The notes: generated by a model from the letters alone, not told the origin. A DNA stretch of 64,000 nucleotides from JBHIBD01 sp046758865 (GCA_046758865.1 JBHIBD010000002.1:6008-70007); one strand, 5' to 3'. Shown: positions 8,718 to 17,793, numbered from the stretch's first letter. Program-made: numbers and translations.

Positions 8718-9188
8718 CTACTTGTCTTCCTTATCTCCTATTACCGTGCCTGTCCTCTTAACCCTGGCTATAAGCTCCCGGTACCTCTTATCGCCCCTCA
8801 GTCTTTCCAGGTCCTTATCCGTTTCTATGTGTCGAATGTCCTTATAGCCCAGCGTTATTGAAATCTCCAGTTCTTTTAGGGCGGCATCTACGTAGCCTGT
8901 AAGGCAATAACTGCAGGCAAGATTGTAGCGCACGACGGGGTCCTCGGGCCTAAGCTCCACAAGCCTCTTATCCACCTTTAATCCTTCTTCATGTCTTCCA
9001 ACGGCCGTGTAGGCATTTCCAAGGTACAAGAGACAATCAGTGTAGTTCGGGTTGTTCTCCAGTACCCCCTCCAGGAACCATATTGTGAAATCCTCTCCCG
9101 GCCTCTTGAACTCATCCGACCTCAGCTGAAAGCTGTATTGTGGCAGGGTAATAGATGGAAATTGATACGAACCAGACAGCTTATCCAT
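8718..9188 (-). CDS. TPR-repeat protein
   Basis: A 156-residue protein with about two tetratricopeptide repeats between residues 50 and 115 (NYTDCLLYLGNAYTAVGRHEEG, DPVVRYNLACSYCLTGYVDAALKELE), followed by a TPR-end segment (DKDLERLRGDKRYRELI). No signal peptide is visible, so it is probably cytoplasmic and binds other proteins. It is transcribed against coaX, with tail-to-tail spacing of 4 bp. Partner unknown. Confidence 0.75.
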   Translation of the reverse strand: MDKLSGSYQFPSITLPQYSFQLRSDEFKRPGEDFTIWFLEGVLENNPNYTDCLLYLGNAYTAVGRHEEGLKVDKRLVELRPEDPVVRYNLACSYCLTGYVDAALKELEISITLGYKDIRHIETDKDLERLRGDKRYRELIARVKRTGTVIGDKEDK

Positions 9189-9312
9189 AATGTAGGCCCT
9201 TTCTGCCGATATGATTTCTCAATCCAAAATCCCCTTTTTGCCCCTGTCATAAATATCCAAAAGTATGTGAGTTGTCAATGTTTAAAACGCCAGACCTTTG
9301 CAGTATAATCCT

Positions 9313-9341
9313 TTGACACAACAAAGATTATATGATATAGT
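9313..9341 (+). promoter_or_regulatory. Sigma-70-type promoter
   Basis: TTGACA at 9313-9318 and TATAGT at 9336-9341 with a 17-bp spacer, about 50 bp upstream of the secreted repeat protein at 9391. Confidence 0.75.
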
Positions 9342-9390
9342 TCCTTAAGGGACGTTATGTAACTGTCCATATTTAAAGGGGGGGACGGAG

Positions 9391-10329
9391 TTGAGGTCAG
9401 TATTGTTAGTGCTATGCCTGTTGTTCCTCGCAAGTCTCTCTGTGGCGGAAAGCGCCACACTAGAGGCCAAGGAAGGGCCAGCGACACGAGAAACAGAAAA
9501 GTCTGCAACGGCTAAGGGGTCAGGAAAAGACCCCACTACCTCACCAGAGAAAAGAGCAGAGACCTCCACTAAGGTGTCCAAAGAAGCAAAGAAGCAACCT
9601 GCCGGCCAAGAAAGCGTCCGGAAAAGCCCTCCACCTGAATCCAAACCGAAAGTAGCAGAAAAAGGGGATACCGGGGCCTTATTTTCAGTAGAGGAGAGTG
9701 AAAGAGCACACAAAGAACAAATTAGTATACACGAAATGGTGTCAGAAAAGGCAGGAGGTGAGTCCTTATTCTCTGTGGAGGAGGCCGAAAAAGCGGGTAA
9801 AGAACAGACTAGTATACACGAAATGGTGCCAGAGAAGGCAAAAGAGGAAAAAGACGTGTCCTTATTCTCTGTAGAGAAGGCCGAAAAAGAGGCCAAGCGT
9901 CGTATCGCCCGTCCAAAGATAAGGGCTCGGAGGCCCCACGTAACCAGACGTAAGGCTGAAAAGGCAGAGAAAGAGGCGCGAGAAAAGGTCCCCCTAACCC
10001 GCCGTAAGGCCGAGAAGAAAAAAGACGATTGGGTGAAGATTGAACTTGGGTTTGCATACAAAGACATTCAGCTATTTCAGGGCAGCTACACCTTTGAGTC
10101 CCATTTTATTGGTGAAATGGTTAATAAGAGTGGCAGGGATTTTGGCATAGTAAAATTTATGTTTAGTGCCTACGACAGACGCGGTAAGCTAATATCCGAA
10201 GAACCCTTCCAAATAACAGACTTTTATGATGGCCAGATAAAGACCTTTAAGGGCACTGTGGTGGACGGTTACAAGGATATAACAAGTCACAAGATAAGAT
10301 TTATATCGGGGGCCCCGACCGCAGGGTGA
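9391..10329 (+). CDS. Secreted lysine/glutamate-rich repeat protein with C-terminal FxLYD-like domain
   Basis: A signal peptide (about residues 1-19, VLCLLFLASLSVAES) is followed by a highly charged, probably disordered region rich in K, E, A and P. Within it, three imperfect repeats of about 30 residues (core SLFSVEEAEKA...ISIHEMV) occupy roughly 96-165. The C-terminal 90 residues form a compact beta-rich domain (FIGEMVNKSG...KFMFSAYDRRGKLI) like the FxLYD domain of secreted bacterial proteins. TTG 9391 is chosen because a GGGGGACGGAG ribosome site precedes it and a consensus promoter lies upstream. Role unknown; possibly a cell-envelope spacer or adhesin. The scpB start follows after 10 bp. 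Confidence 0.7.
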   Translation: MRSVLLVLCLLFLASLSVAESATLEAKEGPATRETEKSATAKGSGKDPTTSPEKRAETSTKVSKEAKKQPAGQESVRKSPPPESKPKVAEKGDTGALFSVEESERAHKEQISIHEMVSEKAGGESLFSVEEAEKAGKEQTSIHEMVPEKAKEEKDVSLFSVEKAEKEAKRRIARPKIRARRPHVTRRKAEKAEKEAREKVPLTRRKAEKKKDDWVKIELGFAYKDIQLFQGSYTFESHFIGEMVNKSGRDFGIVKFMFSAYDRRGKLISEEPFQITDFYDGQIKTFKGTVVDGYKDITSHKIRFISGAPTAG

Positions 10330-10339
10330 TAGACTATTT

Positions 10340-10957
10340 ATGACAATAGAAGACTCGCACCCGCAAGAAGAACAAGCTACGCAGGAAGAACAAAGTACTG
10401 AAATTATCCCCCCCACAAGAGAGAAAAGCCCCACAGAAGGAGACCTCAAAGAGATTCGGCCCATTCTTGAGGCCCTGCTTTTTGCAACTGACCAACCCGT
10501 AACGATAAAGAGACTTACAGAGATAGTGGGTGCAGAAAAGGGTAAAATCCTCAAGGCCATTGAGGAGTTGCGTAAAGAGTATGACAGCATGGGAAGGGCA
10601 TTCCAGATAGAAGAGATAGCAGGTGGCTTTCTAATCCTTTCCAGGCCGGAATACCATCAGTGGATTGCTGGACTAGAGAAAAAGGTTCGAGAGTCGAAAC
10701 TTTCGCCAGCGGCCATGGAGACGCTATCCATTATCGCCTACAAGCAACCTATCCTTCGTTCTACTGTAGAGGCCATAAGGGGCGTAGAATCCAGCCAGAC
10801 GCTGCGGAGCCTCTTAGAAAAGGGCCTGGTAAAGATAGTGGGGCGAGACGAAACGCTGGGACGCCCACTCCTTTACGGAACCACAAAAAAATTCCTTGAA
10901 TACTTTGGTCTCCGTTCCCTCCGCGACCTCCCCAGAACCCGGGAAGTATCTTCCTAG
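10340..10957 (+). CDS. scpB: Segregation and condensation protein B
   Basis: Winged-helix kleisin-interacting subunit of the SMC-ScpAB condensin. After a polar N-terminal extension of about 35 residues (glutamate/glutamine-rich) comes the ScpB core: LKEIRPILEALLFATDQPVTI, LSPAAMETLSIIAYKQPI, VEAIRGVESSQTLRSLLEKGLVKIVGR, GRPLLYGTTKKFLEYFG. ScpA is not adjacent. It is closely followed (5 bp) by cobT, suggesting co-transcription. Confidence 0.93.
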   Translation: MTIEDSHPQEEQATQEEQSTEIIPPTREKSPTEGDLKEIRPILEALLFATDQPVTIKRLTEIVGAEKGKILKAIEELRKEYDSMGRAFQIEEIAGGFLILSRPEYHQWIAGLEKKVRESKLSPAAMETLSIIAYKQPILRSTVEAIRGVESSQTLRSLLEKGLVKIVGRDETLGRPLLYGTTKKFLEYFGLRSLRDLPRTREVSS

Positions 10958-10962
10958 AATAT

Positions 10963-12024
10963 ATGGAACTTTTGGTAAAGACTATCAATAACATCGAAGA
11001 GGTCGAGATAGACCCACAGGGAGAGATACGGGCAAGGATGGATGAATGGGCCATCCCCAGAGGTAGTCTGGGCCGGTTGGAGGAACTGGCCATACTTTAT
11101 GCCTCGATAAGGGCAGTGCCTGAGAAGAAAATTAGGGACAAGGTAGTATTTACCATGGCAGGCGACCATGGTGTGGTGGCTGAGGGAGTAAGCGCCTTTC
11201 CCCAGGAAGTGACCAAACAGATGGTGAGAAATTTTCTAAGCGGTGTTGCCGCTATAAACGTCCTGGCAAGACATGTGGGCGCAAGGGTGGTGGTCGTAGA
11301 CTGTGGTGTGGCAGGCGAACTTCCCCCCGCCCCAGGGTTAAAAACAAAAAAGATAAGCCATGGCACCAGGAACATAGCAAAGGGTCCGGCAATGTCCCCT
11401 GAGGAAGCCGTAAAGTCTATAGAACTGGGCATAGAAGCCCTGGAAGAAGAACTTCGGTATGGTACTGATTTAGTTGCCGTGGGGGATATGGGCATAGGAA
11501 ACACCACACCTAGCAGTGCAGTACTTGCTGCCTTGAGTGGCGCAGACATAAAAGATGTGACAGGGCAGGGGACGGGTGTTGATGGCGCTGGTCTGGCCCG
11601 TAAACTCAAGGTAGTCGAGATGGCCCTAAATGCAAATCAGCCGAACCCCAAAGACCCAATGGATGTCCTAGCAAAGGTTGGGGGGTACGAAATAGGCGCC
11701 ATTGCAGGGGTATGCCTTGGGGCGGCGAGGCACAGGCGCCCCGTAATTATAGACGGCTTCATATCCACAGCAGGTGCCCTCCTGGCCTCTCACATAGAAC
11801 CCAAGGTGAAGGACTATTTGATGGCATCCCATCTCTCCACCGAAAGAGGCCACCGCCTCATGCTGGAGAAGCTCGGCAAAAGGCCCGTACTCGACCTGGA
11901 AATGCGGCTGGGAGAAGGCACCGGGGCAGTACTGGCCATGGGACTTGTGGAGGCCTCTGTAAAACTTCTGACACAGATGACCACGTTTAGCGAGGCAGGG
12001 GTTAGCAGGGCCTTGACCCAGTAG
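10963..12024 (+). CDS. cobT: Nicotinate-nucleotide-dimethylbenzimidazole phosphoribosyltransferase
   Basis: Makes alpha-ribazole phosphate for the lower ligand of cobalamin. Signatures: IPRGSLGRLEELA at the N-terminus, VFTMAGDHGVVAEGVSAFP, GDMGIGNTTPSSAV, and the catalytic glutamate E318 in LGEGTGAVLAM, matching the catalytic Glu near 317 in known CobT. 353 aa is the normal length. No other cobalamin gene or riboswitch is seen nearby. Confidence 0.95.
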   Translation: MELLVKTINNIEEVEIDPQGEIRARMDEWAIPRGSLGRLEELAILYASIRAVPEKKIRDKVVFTMAGDHGVVAEGVSAFPQEVTKQMVRNFLSGVAAINVLARHVGARVVVVDCGVAGELPPAPGLKTKKISHGTRNIAKGPAMSPEEAVKSIELGIEALEEELRYGTDLVAVGDMGIGNTTPSSAVLAALSGADIKDVTGQGTGVDGAGLARKLKVVEMALNANQPNPKDPMDVLAKVGGYEIGAIAGVCLGAARHRRPVIIDGFISTAGALLASHIEPKVKDYLMASHLSTERGHRLMLEKLGKRPVLDLEMRLGEGTGAVLAMGLVEASVKLLTQMTTFSEAGVSRALTQ

Positions 12025-12073
12025 TTTCATCCGAATATGCTAAACCCATTACCTCTAGCCCGAGAGGTAGAAG

Positions 12074-13147
12074 GTGAGACTTGGTATTATAGGCCTCCCT
12101 AAGAGTGGGAAGACGACGGTGTTTGACGCCGTTGTAGGTCCCCATAAGGAAAGACATGCCCCACCTGACAGCGCTGTACAAAATATTGCGGTCGTCAAGG
12201 TCCCCGATGAACGCCTGAACCTTCTAAAAAAGATATTTCCCGAAAAGAAGGCCACGCCTGCCACCGTGGAGCTGCTTGAGCTGCATGGCATATTCCCCAG
12301 CCCCTGGGAGGCACGCACAGATGCCGCATCTTCCCTTGCACTCCTCAGGGAAATGGATGCGATAATAGAAGTGGTCAGAGTTTTTGTGAGCGAAGTTGTT
12401 CCCCACCCAAAGGGTTCCGTTGACCATGAAAGAGATATAAAGGACATGGACCAGGAGCTCATTCTCAACGACCTCCTCCTCGTGGATAAGAGGATTGAGA
12501 AGCTGGAAATCTCTGTAAAGAAACCTACCCGTACCCAGCAGAGTGATAAGGAGGAACTCGACGTACTCCGCCAGTGTAAGGAGGCCCTGGAAAAAAGCAG
12601 GGAGATAATAGATATTGACCTCACCCCCGAGCAGAAGAAGCTTATAAGGGGATTCTGCTTCCTCACTGAAAAGCAGAGGATTGTGGTAGAAAATGTAGGG
12701 GAAGACCAGTTGGGTGAGGCCGTCAAAGAATCTCCCAGCCGTGCAAAGGAGGTCCTGGCATTTTGTGCAAAGCTGGAGCAAGAGATGTGGGACCTGGATG
12801 ACAAGGAGCGCCAGGAATTTCAGAAGGAATGGGGTATCGTTGAACCCGCGTCAGATAGACTGCTTAAGGCATGCTGGCACATCCTGGACCTGGTATCCTT
12901 TTATACTATTGAGGGGGATGAAATGAGGGTATGGCCCCTGCCCAAGGGCCAGACGGCACATACTGCCGCTGGAAAGATTCATACAGATATTGCCAGGGGC
13001 TTTATAAAGGCCGAAGTAATGGCCCTCACTGACTTAGTGGAGCTGGGATCCATAAAGGAGGTGAAGGCCCACGGGAAGCTCCACCTGGTGGGCAAGGATT
13101 ATATAGTCCAAGACGGCGACATCGTCACCTTTCGCTTTCATGTATGA
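12074..13147 (+). CDS. ychF: YchF/OLA1-family nucleotide-binding protein
   Basis: Obg-related P-loop NTPase that in studied members prefers ATP and associates with ribosomes. P-loop GLPKSGKTT at residues 7-15; a coiled-coil insert near 120-170; a C-terminal TGS domain ending DYIVQDGDIVTFRF. The nucleotide-specificity segment reads VVENVGE, close to the NVxE of YchF rather than the NKxD of true GTPases. GTG 12074 follows a GAGAGG ribosome site. Its stop overlaps the cinA start (ATGA), so the two are translationally coupled. Confidence 0.85.
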   Translation: MRLGIIGLPKSGKTTVFDAVVGPHKERHAPPDSAVQNIAVVKVPDERLNLLKKIFPEKKATPATVELLELHGIFPSPWEARTDAASSLALLREMDAIIEVVRVFVSEVVPHPKGSVDHERDIKDMDQELILNDLLLVDKRIEKLEISVKKPTRTQQSDKEELDVLRQCKEALEKSREIIDIDLTPEQKKLIRGFCFLTEKQRIVVENVGEDQLGEAVKESPSRAKEVLAFCAKLEQEMWDLDDKERQEFQKEWGIVEPASDRLLKACWHILDLVSFYTIEGDEMRVWPLPKGQTAHTAAGKIHTDIARGFIKAEVMALTDLVELGSIKEVKAHGKLHLVGKDYIVQDGDIVTFRFHV

Positions 13148-14388
13148 AGACAGCAGAGATAATTGCTACAGGCAGCGAGCTCGTCCAGGGTGAGGTTGTA
13201 AACACCAATGCAGCCCATATAGCCGAGGAACTCACCCGAATAGGAGTAACCGTGCTCCATCACACCACAGTTGGAGATGAGCTTGTAGCGATAGGCTCGG
13301 CCATGGAGAGGGCACTGGAGAGGGCCGACCTTATCATAGTTACTGGTGGCCTTGGACCCACTCATGACGACGTCACCAGAGATGCCGCTGCAATGGCCTC
13401 GGGTAAGAGGCTAGTTGCGGACGAGAACGCCCTCTCCCAGATAAAGAAATCCTTTCGCTGCCAAGATACGGAGATGCCCCCTTCTAACATCCGCCAGGCC
13501 ATGATACCGGAAGGCGCAACCGTGATACCAAACAAGATAGGCACGGCACCAGGTTTTTCCCTCAAACACAATAACAAGGAGATAATCTGCATCCCAGGCG
13601 TGCCGCAGGAGATGAAGCGGATGTTCGAAGACTGGGTGGTGCCACACGTGCGTGAGGCATTGGACACCCAGGTAGTTCGGCTCCATAGGAAGATACATGT
13701 CTTTGGCCTCCCAGAGGCGTTGGTGGGTGAGAAGATAGGGCACCTGATGTCACCGGAGTCAAACCCATCTGTCAGCACAATGGTACACGATGGTGTCATC
13801 ACCATTCGCCTGATGGCGGAGGCGCGGGAGGAGGTTTGGGCCAGGGCATACCTGGGTAAGGCCGAGGCTGAGATACGCAGGCTTCTGGGGAATGCCGTTT
13901 ACGGCACTGATGACGATACGCTTGAAGGCGTAGTGGCTGCGTTACTAAAAAAACATGACAAGACTATCGCAGTGGCAGAGTCCTGCACGGGTGGCTTGAT
14001 AGGGAATCTACTCACTGACATCCCGGGGATGTCAGAGCACCTTCTGGAAGACGTGGTCACATACACCATAAGGTCCAAGGCACATTTTCTGGAAGTGCCA
14101 GAGGAACTTATGAGAAAGACAGGTGTGGTAAACGTCGAGACGGCCAGTATGATGGCCCAGGCAGTAAGAGAGAAGACTGGGGCCGATATAGGCCTCTCCA
14201 TCACCGGCGTAGCAGGCCCCACAAGCCAACACCCGAAAGAACCTGTGGGCCTTGTGTATGCCGCCCTCGCCACAGCAGAGGGTGTAAAGCACAGGGACTT
14301 CCATTTCCGAGGCACCAGAAAATGGATAAAGCTCCTGGCTGCCAAGTATGCCCTGGATATGGTAAGACTGAAATTGCTGACCATGTAG
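13144..14388 (+). CDS. cinA: CinA-like protein (molybdopterin-binding domain plus NMN amidohydrolase domain)
   Basis: Two domains: an N-terminal MoaB/MogA-like domain (residues 1-170; EIIATGSELVQGEVVNTN, VTGGLGPTHDDVTRDA) that in CinA carries ADP-ribose pyrophosphatase activity, and a C-terminal PncC-type NMN deamidase domain from about 265 (IAVAESCTGGLIGNLLT, SITGVAGP). 414 aa is typical. Implicated in pyridine-nucleotide salvage and linked to competence in some species. Start overlaps ychF stop. Confidence 0.93.
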   Translation: MKTAEIIATGSELVQGEVVNTNAAHIAEELTRIGVTVLHHTTVGDELVAIGSAMERALERADLIIVTGGLGPTHDDVTRDAAAMASGKRLVADENALSQIKKSFRCQDTEMPPSNIRQAMIPEGATVIPNKIGTAPGFSLKHNNKEIICIPGVPQEMKRMFEDWVVPHVREALDTQVVRLHRKIHVFGLPEALVGEKIGHLMSPESNPSVSTMVHDGVITIRLMAEAREEVWARAYLGKAEAEIRRLLGNAVYGTDDDTLEGVVAALLKKHDKTIAVAESCTGGLIGNLLTDIPGMSEHLLEDVVTYTIRSKAHFLEVPEELMRKTGVVNVETASMMAQAVREKTGADIGLSITGVAGPTSQHPKEPVGLVYAALATAEGVKHRDFHFRGTRKWIKLLAAKYALDMVRLKLLTM

Positions 14389-14411
14389 TTATAATAATAA
14401 GGAGCAAAGTT

Positions 14412-14666
14412 ATGTTCACTAGCGCACTCTATTACCCCTACATCTTGATACCTGATAATTTGTGGCTAAGAAGGGCAATTCTGTACTGGGATAGTATAAA
14501 TCCTATTATTCCTCGGAAAGTTGCGCACGAAATTCCTGAAAGTCATATTTCTAGGGAATTACAGAGTTATGGCGCACTTACATTTATTTACCCTGAGGAT
14601 ATTCTGGAAGATCAGGAAGGACACGATCTTTCTGATGTCTTTAATGTAAAAAGCAAGCTAGGTTAA
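14412..14666 (+). pseudogene. Truncated DUF6236-like protein remnant
   Basis: An 84-codon ORF beginning MFTSALYYPYILIPDNLW and containing RRAILYWDSINPIIP, which looks like the N-terminus of the DUF6236 type of uncharacterised bacterial protein, normally several hundred residues long. Here the frame ends at VNVKSKLG without the rest. GGAG lies upstream of ATG 14412, so it may still be expressed. It sits between cinA and a toxin-antitoxin pair, a common place for gene debris. Family assignment is from memory of the motif and moderate only. Confidence 0.5.
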
Positions 14667-14709
14667 AATGGTGTATTTCTCATTAGCCGCAGGGGGGTTC
14701 CATAAATAG

Positions 14710-15009
14710 ATGGAAATAGAGATAATTCAGGCTAAGATAAGAGACGGAGAATACCGATTTTCTGACCATGCTGTGAAGAAGATGATTGAGAGGACAATAA
14801 ACCGTGCTGATGTGGAAGAGGCCGTACTTTCAGGCGAGATTATCGAGGAATATCCTCACGATAAATACTCACCGAGTTGCCTTATCTATGGAAAGACAAA
14901 CAAAGGCAGGCATATGCACGTTCAGATCTCGCAACCCCCAAGCGTAGTTATTATTACTACTTATGAACCCAGCACATCGGAATGGGTAGATTATAAGGTC
15001 AGGAGGTAG
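14710..15009 (+). CDS. DUF4258 protein, probable toxin of a type II module
   Basis: 99 residues with FSDHAVKKMIERTINRADVEEAV and a C-terminal VVIITTYEPS strand, the pattern of DUF4258 proteins, which are related to the RelE/MqsR-like RNase fold. The partner gene 7 bp downstream codes a YgiT/MqsA-type zinc-finger protein, the usual companion. Toxic activity is inferred from the pairing and not shown by the sequence alone. Confidence 0.8.
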   Translation: MEIEIIQAKIRDGEYRFSDHAVKKMIERTINRADVEEAVLSGEIIEEYPHDKYSPSCLIYGKTNKGRHMHVQISQPPSVVIITTYEPSTSEWVDYKVRR

Positions 15010-15016
15010 GATTGTC

Positions 15017-15250
15017 ATGAGATGTACCTTTTGTGGCGGAAAGGTAGAAAAGAAGAGCGTAACATTCAGTTACGAAGAGGCAGATAAGTTTCTCCTGGTG
15101 GAAAACGTACCGGCAGAGGTCTGCACCAAATGTGGGGAAAAGACCTATTCGCCCGAAGTAACTGATGAGTTGTTACGCTTTGCCAAGGCCGAGGCCAAGC
15201 CTACAAAAACCCTTACAGTCCCTGTATTTGATTTTGCAATGAAGGATTGA
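15017..15250 (+). CDS. YgiT-type zinc-finger protein, probable antitoxin
   Basis: 77 residues with an N-terminal zinc site of two CxxC pairs (MRCTFCGG and VCTKCGE) as in the N-terminal domain of MqsA. The helix-turn-helix part of full-length MqsA is absent, so repression of its own promoter would need another factor. Start ATG 15017, with AGGAGG overlapping the end of the DUF4258 gene. Its stop overlaps a possible upstream start of radA. Confidence 0.85.
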   Translation: MRCTFCGGKVEKKSVTFSYEEADKFLLVENVPAEVCTKCGEKTYSPEVTDELLRFAKAEAKPTKTLTVPVFDFAMKD

Positions 15251-15273
15251 TTATAAAGGGTCGGGATATAAAC

Positions 15274-16635
15274 GTGGTCAAATCATCGGTCTCTTACGTC
15301 TGTCAGGCGTGCGGTTGGCGCTCAAAGAAGTGGTTGGGTAGATGTGGTGGCTGTGGGGAGTGGGACTCCCTGATTGAGGAATATGAACCATCTGAATCTG
15401 CACCGAAGCATGTCACACTCCCGGGCGAAGAGCCGCGCCCGCTCTCTGAGATAGGCTTAACAGAGGAAGCACGCACCATTACCGGCATAGAGGAATTTGA
15501 CCGGGTGTTGGGCGGGGGCGTTGTAAAGGGCTCGGCCGTCTTGATAGGCGGGCCGCCAGGGATAGGGAAGTCAACCCTGTTGCTACAGGTCTGCCACTCG
15601 ATGGGCCAAAAGGGCCAGACACCGCTCTATATAACCGGCGAGGAATCACTTGTACAGGTAAGGCTGAGGGCGGACAGGCTGGGGATTGATTCGGGGGAAA
15701 AGATCCTGCTCGGCGTAGAGACCAGCCTAGAGAATATCTTGGGGCATATCGAGACACTAAAACCCACCCTCACGGTGATAGACTCTATTCAGATGATATC
15801 CAAGGCCGGGCTCCCGTCCGCGCCAGGCACGCTTTCTCAGGTGAGTCAGTGTGCAAATGAGCTGGTCTTTGCAGCGAAGGCAGGAGGGTCGGCCGTCTTT
15901 ATTGTGGGTCATGTGACCAAGCAGGGCATGCTGGCAGGCCCCAGGGTGCTGGAGCACATGGCCGATACGGTGCTCTACTTCGAGGGGGAGAAGGCCCGTC
16001 CCTTTAGGATATTGAGGGCGGTAAAGAACCGCTTTGGCCCCACCGACGAGGTAGCCATCTTCGAGATGAGGGCAGAGGGCCTGGGCCGGGTTGATGACCT
16101 TTCGAGGCTATTTCTCTCCTCTAATAATACGGTGACCTCCGGCACGGCGGTAATATCTGCCATGGAGGGGACCAGGGCGCTGCTACTTGAGGTCCAGGCC
16201 CTGGTTACTCGGACCAACTTCGGCACACCTGAGCGCAGGGTGAGCGGGGTAGACCGCAACCGTGTCTCCATGCTTATAGCAGTGCTCGAGAAACGCCTCG
16301 GCCTCCACCTGGGTAACCAGGACGTGTTTGTAAATGCTGTGGGGGGTGTGAGGGTGGATGAACCCGCGGCCGATATGGGCATCGCCATGAGCATAGCCTC
16401 GAGTTTTAAGGAGAAACCTATCCCATCCGGTGTGGTACTTCTGGGTGAGGTGGGTCTGGCAGGCGAGGTAAGGGCTATTAGCTACGTTGGCACAAGGCTC
16501 CGCGAGGCGGCCCGTCACGGCTTTAAGAGGGCGATAATTCCTATAGACGGCTCAGGAGAGCTGGGAGACATTGGTGACATAGAGCTAATCAAGGTTTCAA
16601 ATCTCACAGGGGCCGTGAAGCGTCTGTGGGGCTAG
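15274..16635 (+). CDS. radA: DNA repair protein RadA (Sms)
   Basis: Hexameric DnaB-like helicase that processes recombination intermediates. Zinc finger C10-x2-C13...C24-x2-C27; Walker A GPPGIGKS at about 93-100; the RadA-specific KNRFG motif in the central region; and a C-terminal Lon-protease-like domain (GGVRVDEPAADMGIAMSIASS). GTG 15274 is chosen because MVKSSVSYVCQACG matches family starts and GGGA lies upstream; TTG 15247 would overlap the antitoxin gene. 453 aa is normal. Confidence 0.95.
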   Translation: MVKSSVSYVCQACGWRSKKWLGRCGGCGEWDSLIEEYEPSESAPKHVTLPGEEPRPLSEIGLTEEARTITGIEEFDRVLGGGVVKGSAVLIGGPPGIGKSTLLLQVCHSMGQKGQTPLYITGEESLVQVRLRADRLGIDSGEKILLGVETSLENILGHIETLKPTLTVIDSIQMISKAGLPSAPGTLSQVSQCANELVFAAKAGGSAVFIVGHVTKQGMLAGPRVLEHMADTVLYFEGEKARPFRILRAVKNRFGPTDEVAIFEMRAEGLGRVDDLSRLFLSSNNTVTSGTAVISAMEGTRALLLEVQALVTRTNFGTPERRVSGVDRNRVSMLIAVLEKRLGLHLGNQDVFVNAVGGVRVDEPAADMGIAMSIASSFKEKPIPSGVVLLGEVGLAGEVRAISYVGTRLREAARHGFKRAIIPIDGSGELGDIGDIELIKVSNLTGAVKRLWG

Positions 16636-16643
16636 GGTGTATC

Positions 16644-16712
16644 TTTTGTAGCGTCCGTTCTCCGCAACGGACGTAAGAAGGACGTCGCATACGGAGATAC
16701 GACGCTACAAAA
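16644..16712. repeat. Palindromic repeat element with 12-bp terminal inverted repeats
   Basis: TTTTGTAGCGTC at 16644-16655 is the exact reverse complement of GACGCTACAAAA at 16701-16712. An inner hairpin (CGTCCGTT...AACGGACG) lies inside. It belongs to the TGTAG-bounded palindromes found in many gaps of this window. No coding content. Confidence 0.8.
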
Positions 16713-16750
16713 TCTGAGGTGTGTAGGGTGCGTCTCGACGTACTTTACCT

Positions 16751-16837
16751 TGGTAGACAATGACCGTTAGGCTGAGCCGCTCACGGCCGAAGCCTTTATG
16801 GTCATTGGTTCAACGAAGTAAACTTCGTTGTCTACCA
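16751..16837. repeat. Palindromic repeat element (TGGTAGACAA type)
   Basis: TGGTAGACAA at 16751-16760 is matched by its reverse complement TTGTCTACCA at 16828-16837. Inner words are AATGACC/GGTCATT and AACGAAGT/ACTTCGTT. A related element lies at 35894-35951. Confidence 0.75.
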
Positions 16838-16857
16838 CTTGCTCCAACGTTTTTGGG

Positions 16858-17793
16858 CTAAATGTCAACGTACGGTTGTAGGGGCGGGGTGACCCCGCCC
16901 CTACGGGACGGGCTGGGTGTTAGGATGTCGCTGGAGGGGCCGTGCATCCTGAATCTTTTATGCGCTAAATCTTTGTTTATGTTGGCGTAGCAGTACATGC
17001 AGCCGTGTGGACAGGTATCGTAGGCCCCAATATCCCTGCTTATGACGCACCGACACCCCTTTCGTGTGGGGTTTATTTTTGTCTGCCTCGGCTTATGCGG
17101 GAAGAGTTCAAAGAGTAGCTCGCCGTCCACGCACTGCGCCTGCCTCACCCCGCCTGCGGCCAGGACCGCGTCACAGCAGGAGTAAAGCGTGATGCCGTAT
17201 TTGCGAGCTGTTTCCTGTAACTTTCTGGTCAGGAGTATTTTGTCCATGTCAGATGGGTCGTAGCAGGTAATATTGTGTTTATTCGCGAGTGACTTGAGGT
17301 TCCTACGGACTTTTGAGTACAGGCATACGAAGCTGAAGTAGCAGCGTTCCGTAGCCCCCTGTAGCCTGGAGGCTATTTCTTCAAAACGCCTTGTGTAATA
17401 GTCAGGCCCCGTAATATTGGAGATAACGATTGGGTCGAATCTCCACTGGATACGCCTGGGTCCGTAGCGCCCTGCCAGCAGGCGGAAGTTTGCAACCGCA
17501 TCGTCAACGGGTGTGACAAGATTTTCAAATATCTTGGGGAGCCCTGTTATGGTGAAGTGGAAATAGAAGTCGTAGCCCCTCTCCTCAAGCTCAGGGAGGT
17601 ATTTTATTAATGGCCCGTAATTCTTTGACCAGAACACGAATGCGTGCACGTCCTTAGGTAGCAGGGATATCTCGTGCTCCTGCCCACCGAAGGGGTTGAG
17701 ATATCGGGCGTATCCCTCCCGTACACGCCTCATAAACCAGTCGGCGTAAAAGGCGGGTACATCCGTGCGCCTGCTTACAGAAACAATATTCAT
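16858..17793 (-). CDS. DUF1848 family protein (radical-SAM-like)
   Basis: 311 residues beginning VSVSRRTDVPAFYADWF, with PFGGQEHEISLLP, FVFWSKNYGPL and the C-terminal cysteine cluster CRC...DIGAYDTCPHGCMYCYA typical of DUF1848, whose CxxxCxxC-like site suggests an iron-sulfur cluster. Substrate unknown. The last 16 or so residues (after SDILTPSPS) are translated from the palindromic repeat at 16878-16904, so the ancestral stop was probably lost by repeat insertion. It is divergent from the TPR gene at 17929. Confidence 0.85.
   Translation of the reverse strand: MNIVSVSRRTDVPAFYADWFMRRVREGYARYLNPFGGQEHEISLLPKDVHAFVFWSKNYGPLIKYLPELEERGYDFYFHFTITGLPKIFENLVTPVDDAVANFRLLAGRYGPRRIQWRFDPIVISNITGPDYYTRRFEEIASRLQGATERCYFSFVCLYSKVRRNLKSLANKHNITCYDPSDMDKILLTRKLQETARKYGITLYSCCDAVLAAGGVRQAQCVDGELLFELFPHKPRQTKINPTRKGCRCVISRDIGAYDTCPHGCMYCYANINKDLAHKRFRMHGPSSDILTPSPSRRGGVTPPLQPYVDI
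16878..16904. repeat. Perfect 27-bp palindrome at the 3' end of the DUF1848 gene
   Basis: GTAGGGGCGGGGT, one central base, then its exact reverse complement. It lies inside the annotated 3' end of the minus-strand DUF1848 gene and so codes part of its last 16 residues. Confidence 0.85.

Noticed and set aside
9345..10067. 240-codon minus-strand frame opposite the secreted repeat protein
   Set aside because: Low-complexity mirror of the Lys/Glu-rich gene; the plus-strand gene has promoter, ribosome site and signal peptide.
10330..10970. Cobalamin riboswitch for cobT
   Set aside because: cobT begins 5 bp after scpB and no B12-box-like sequence is seen; it is probably expressed from an upstream promoter.
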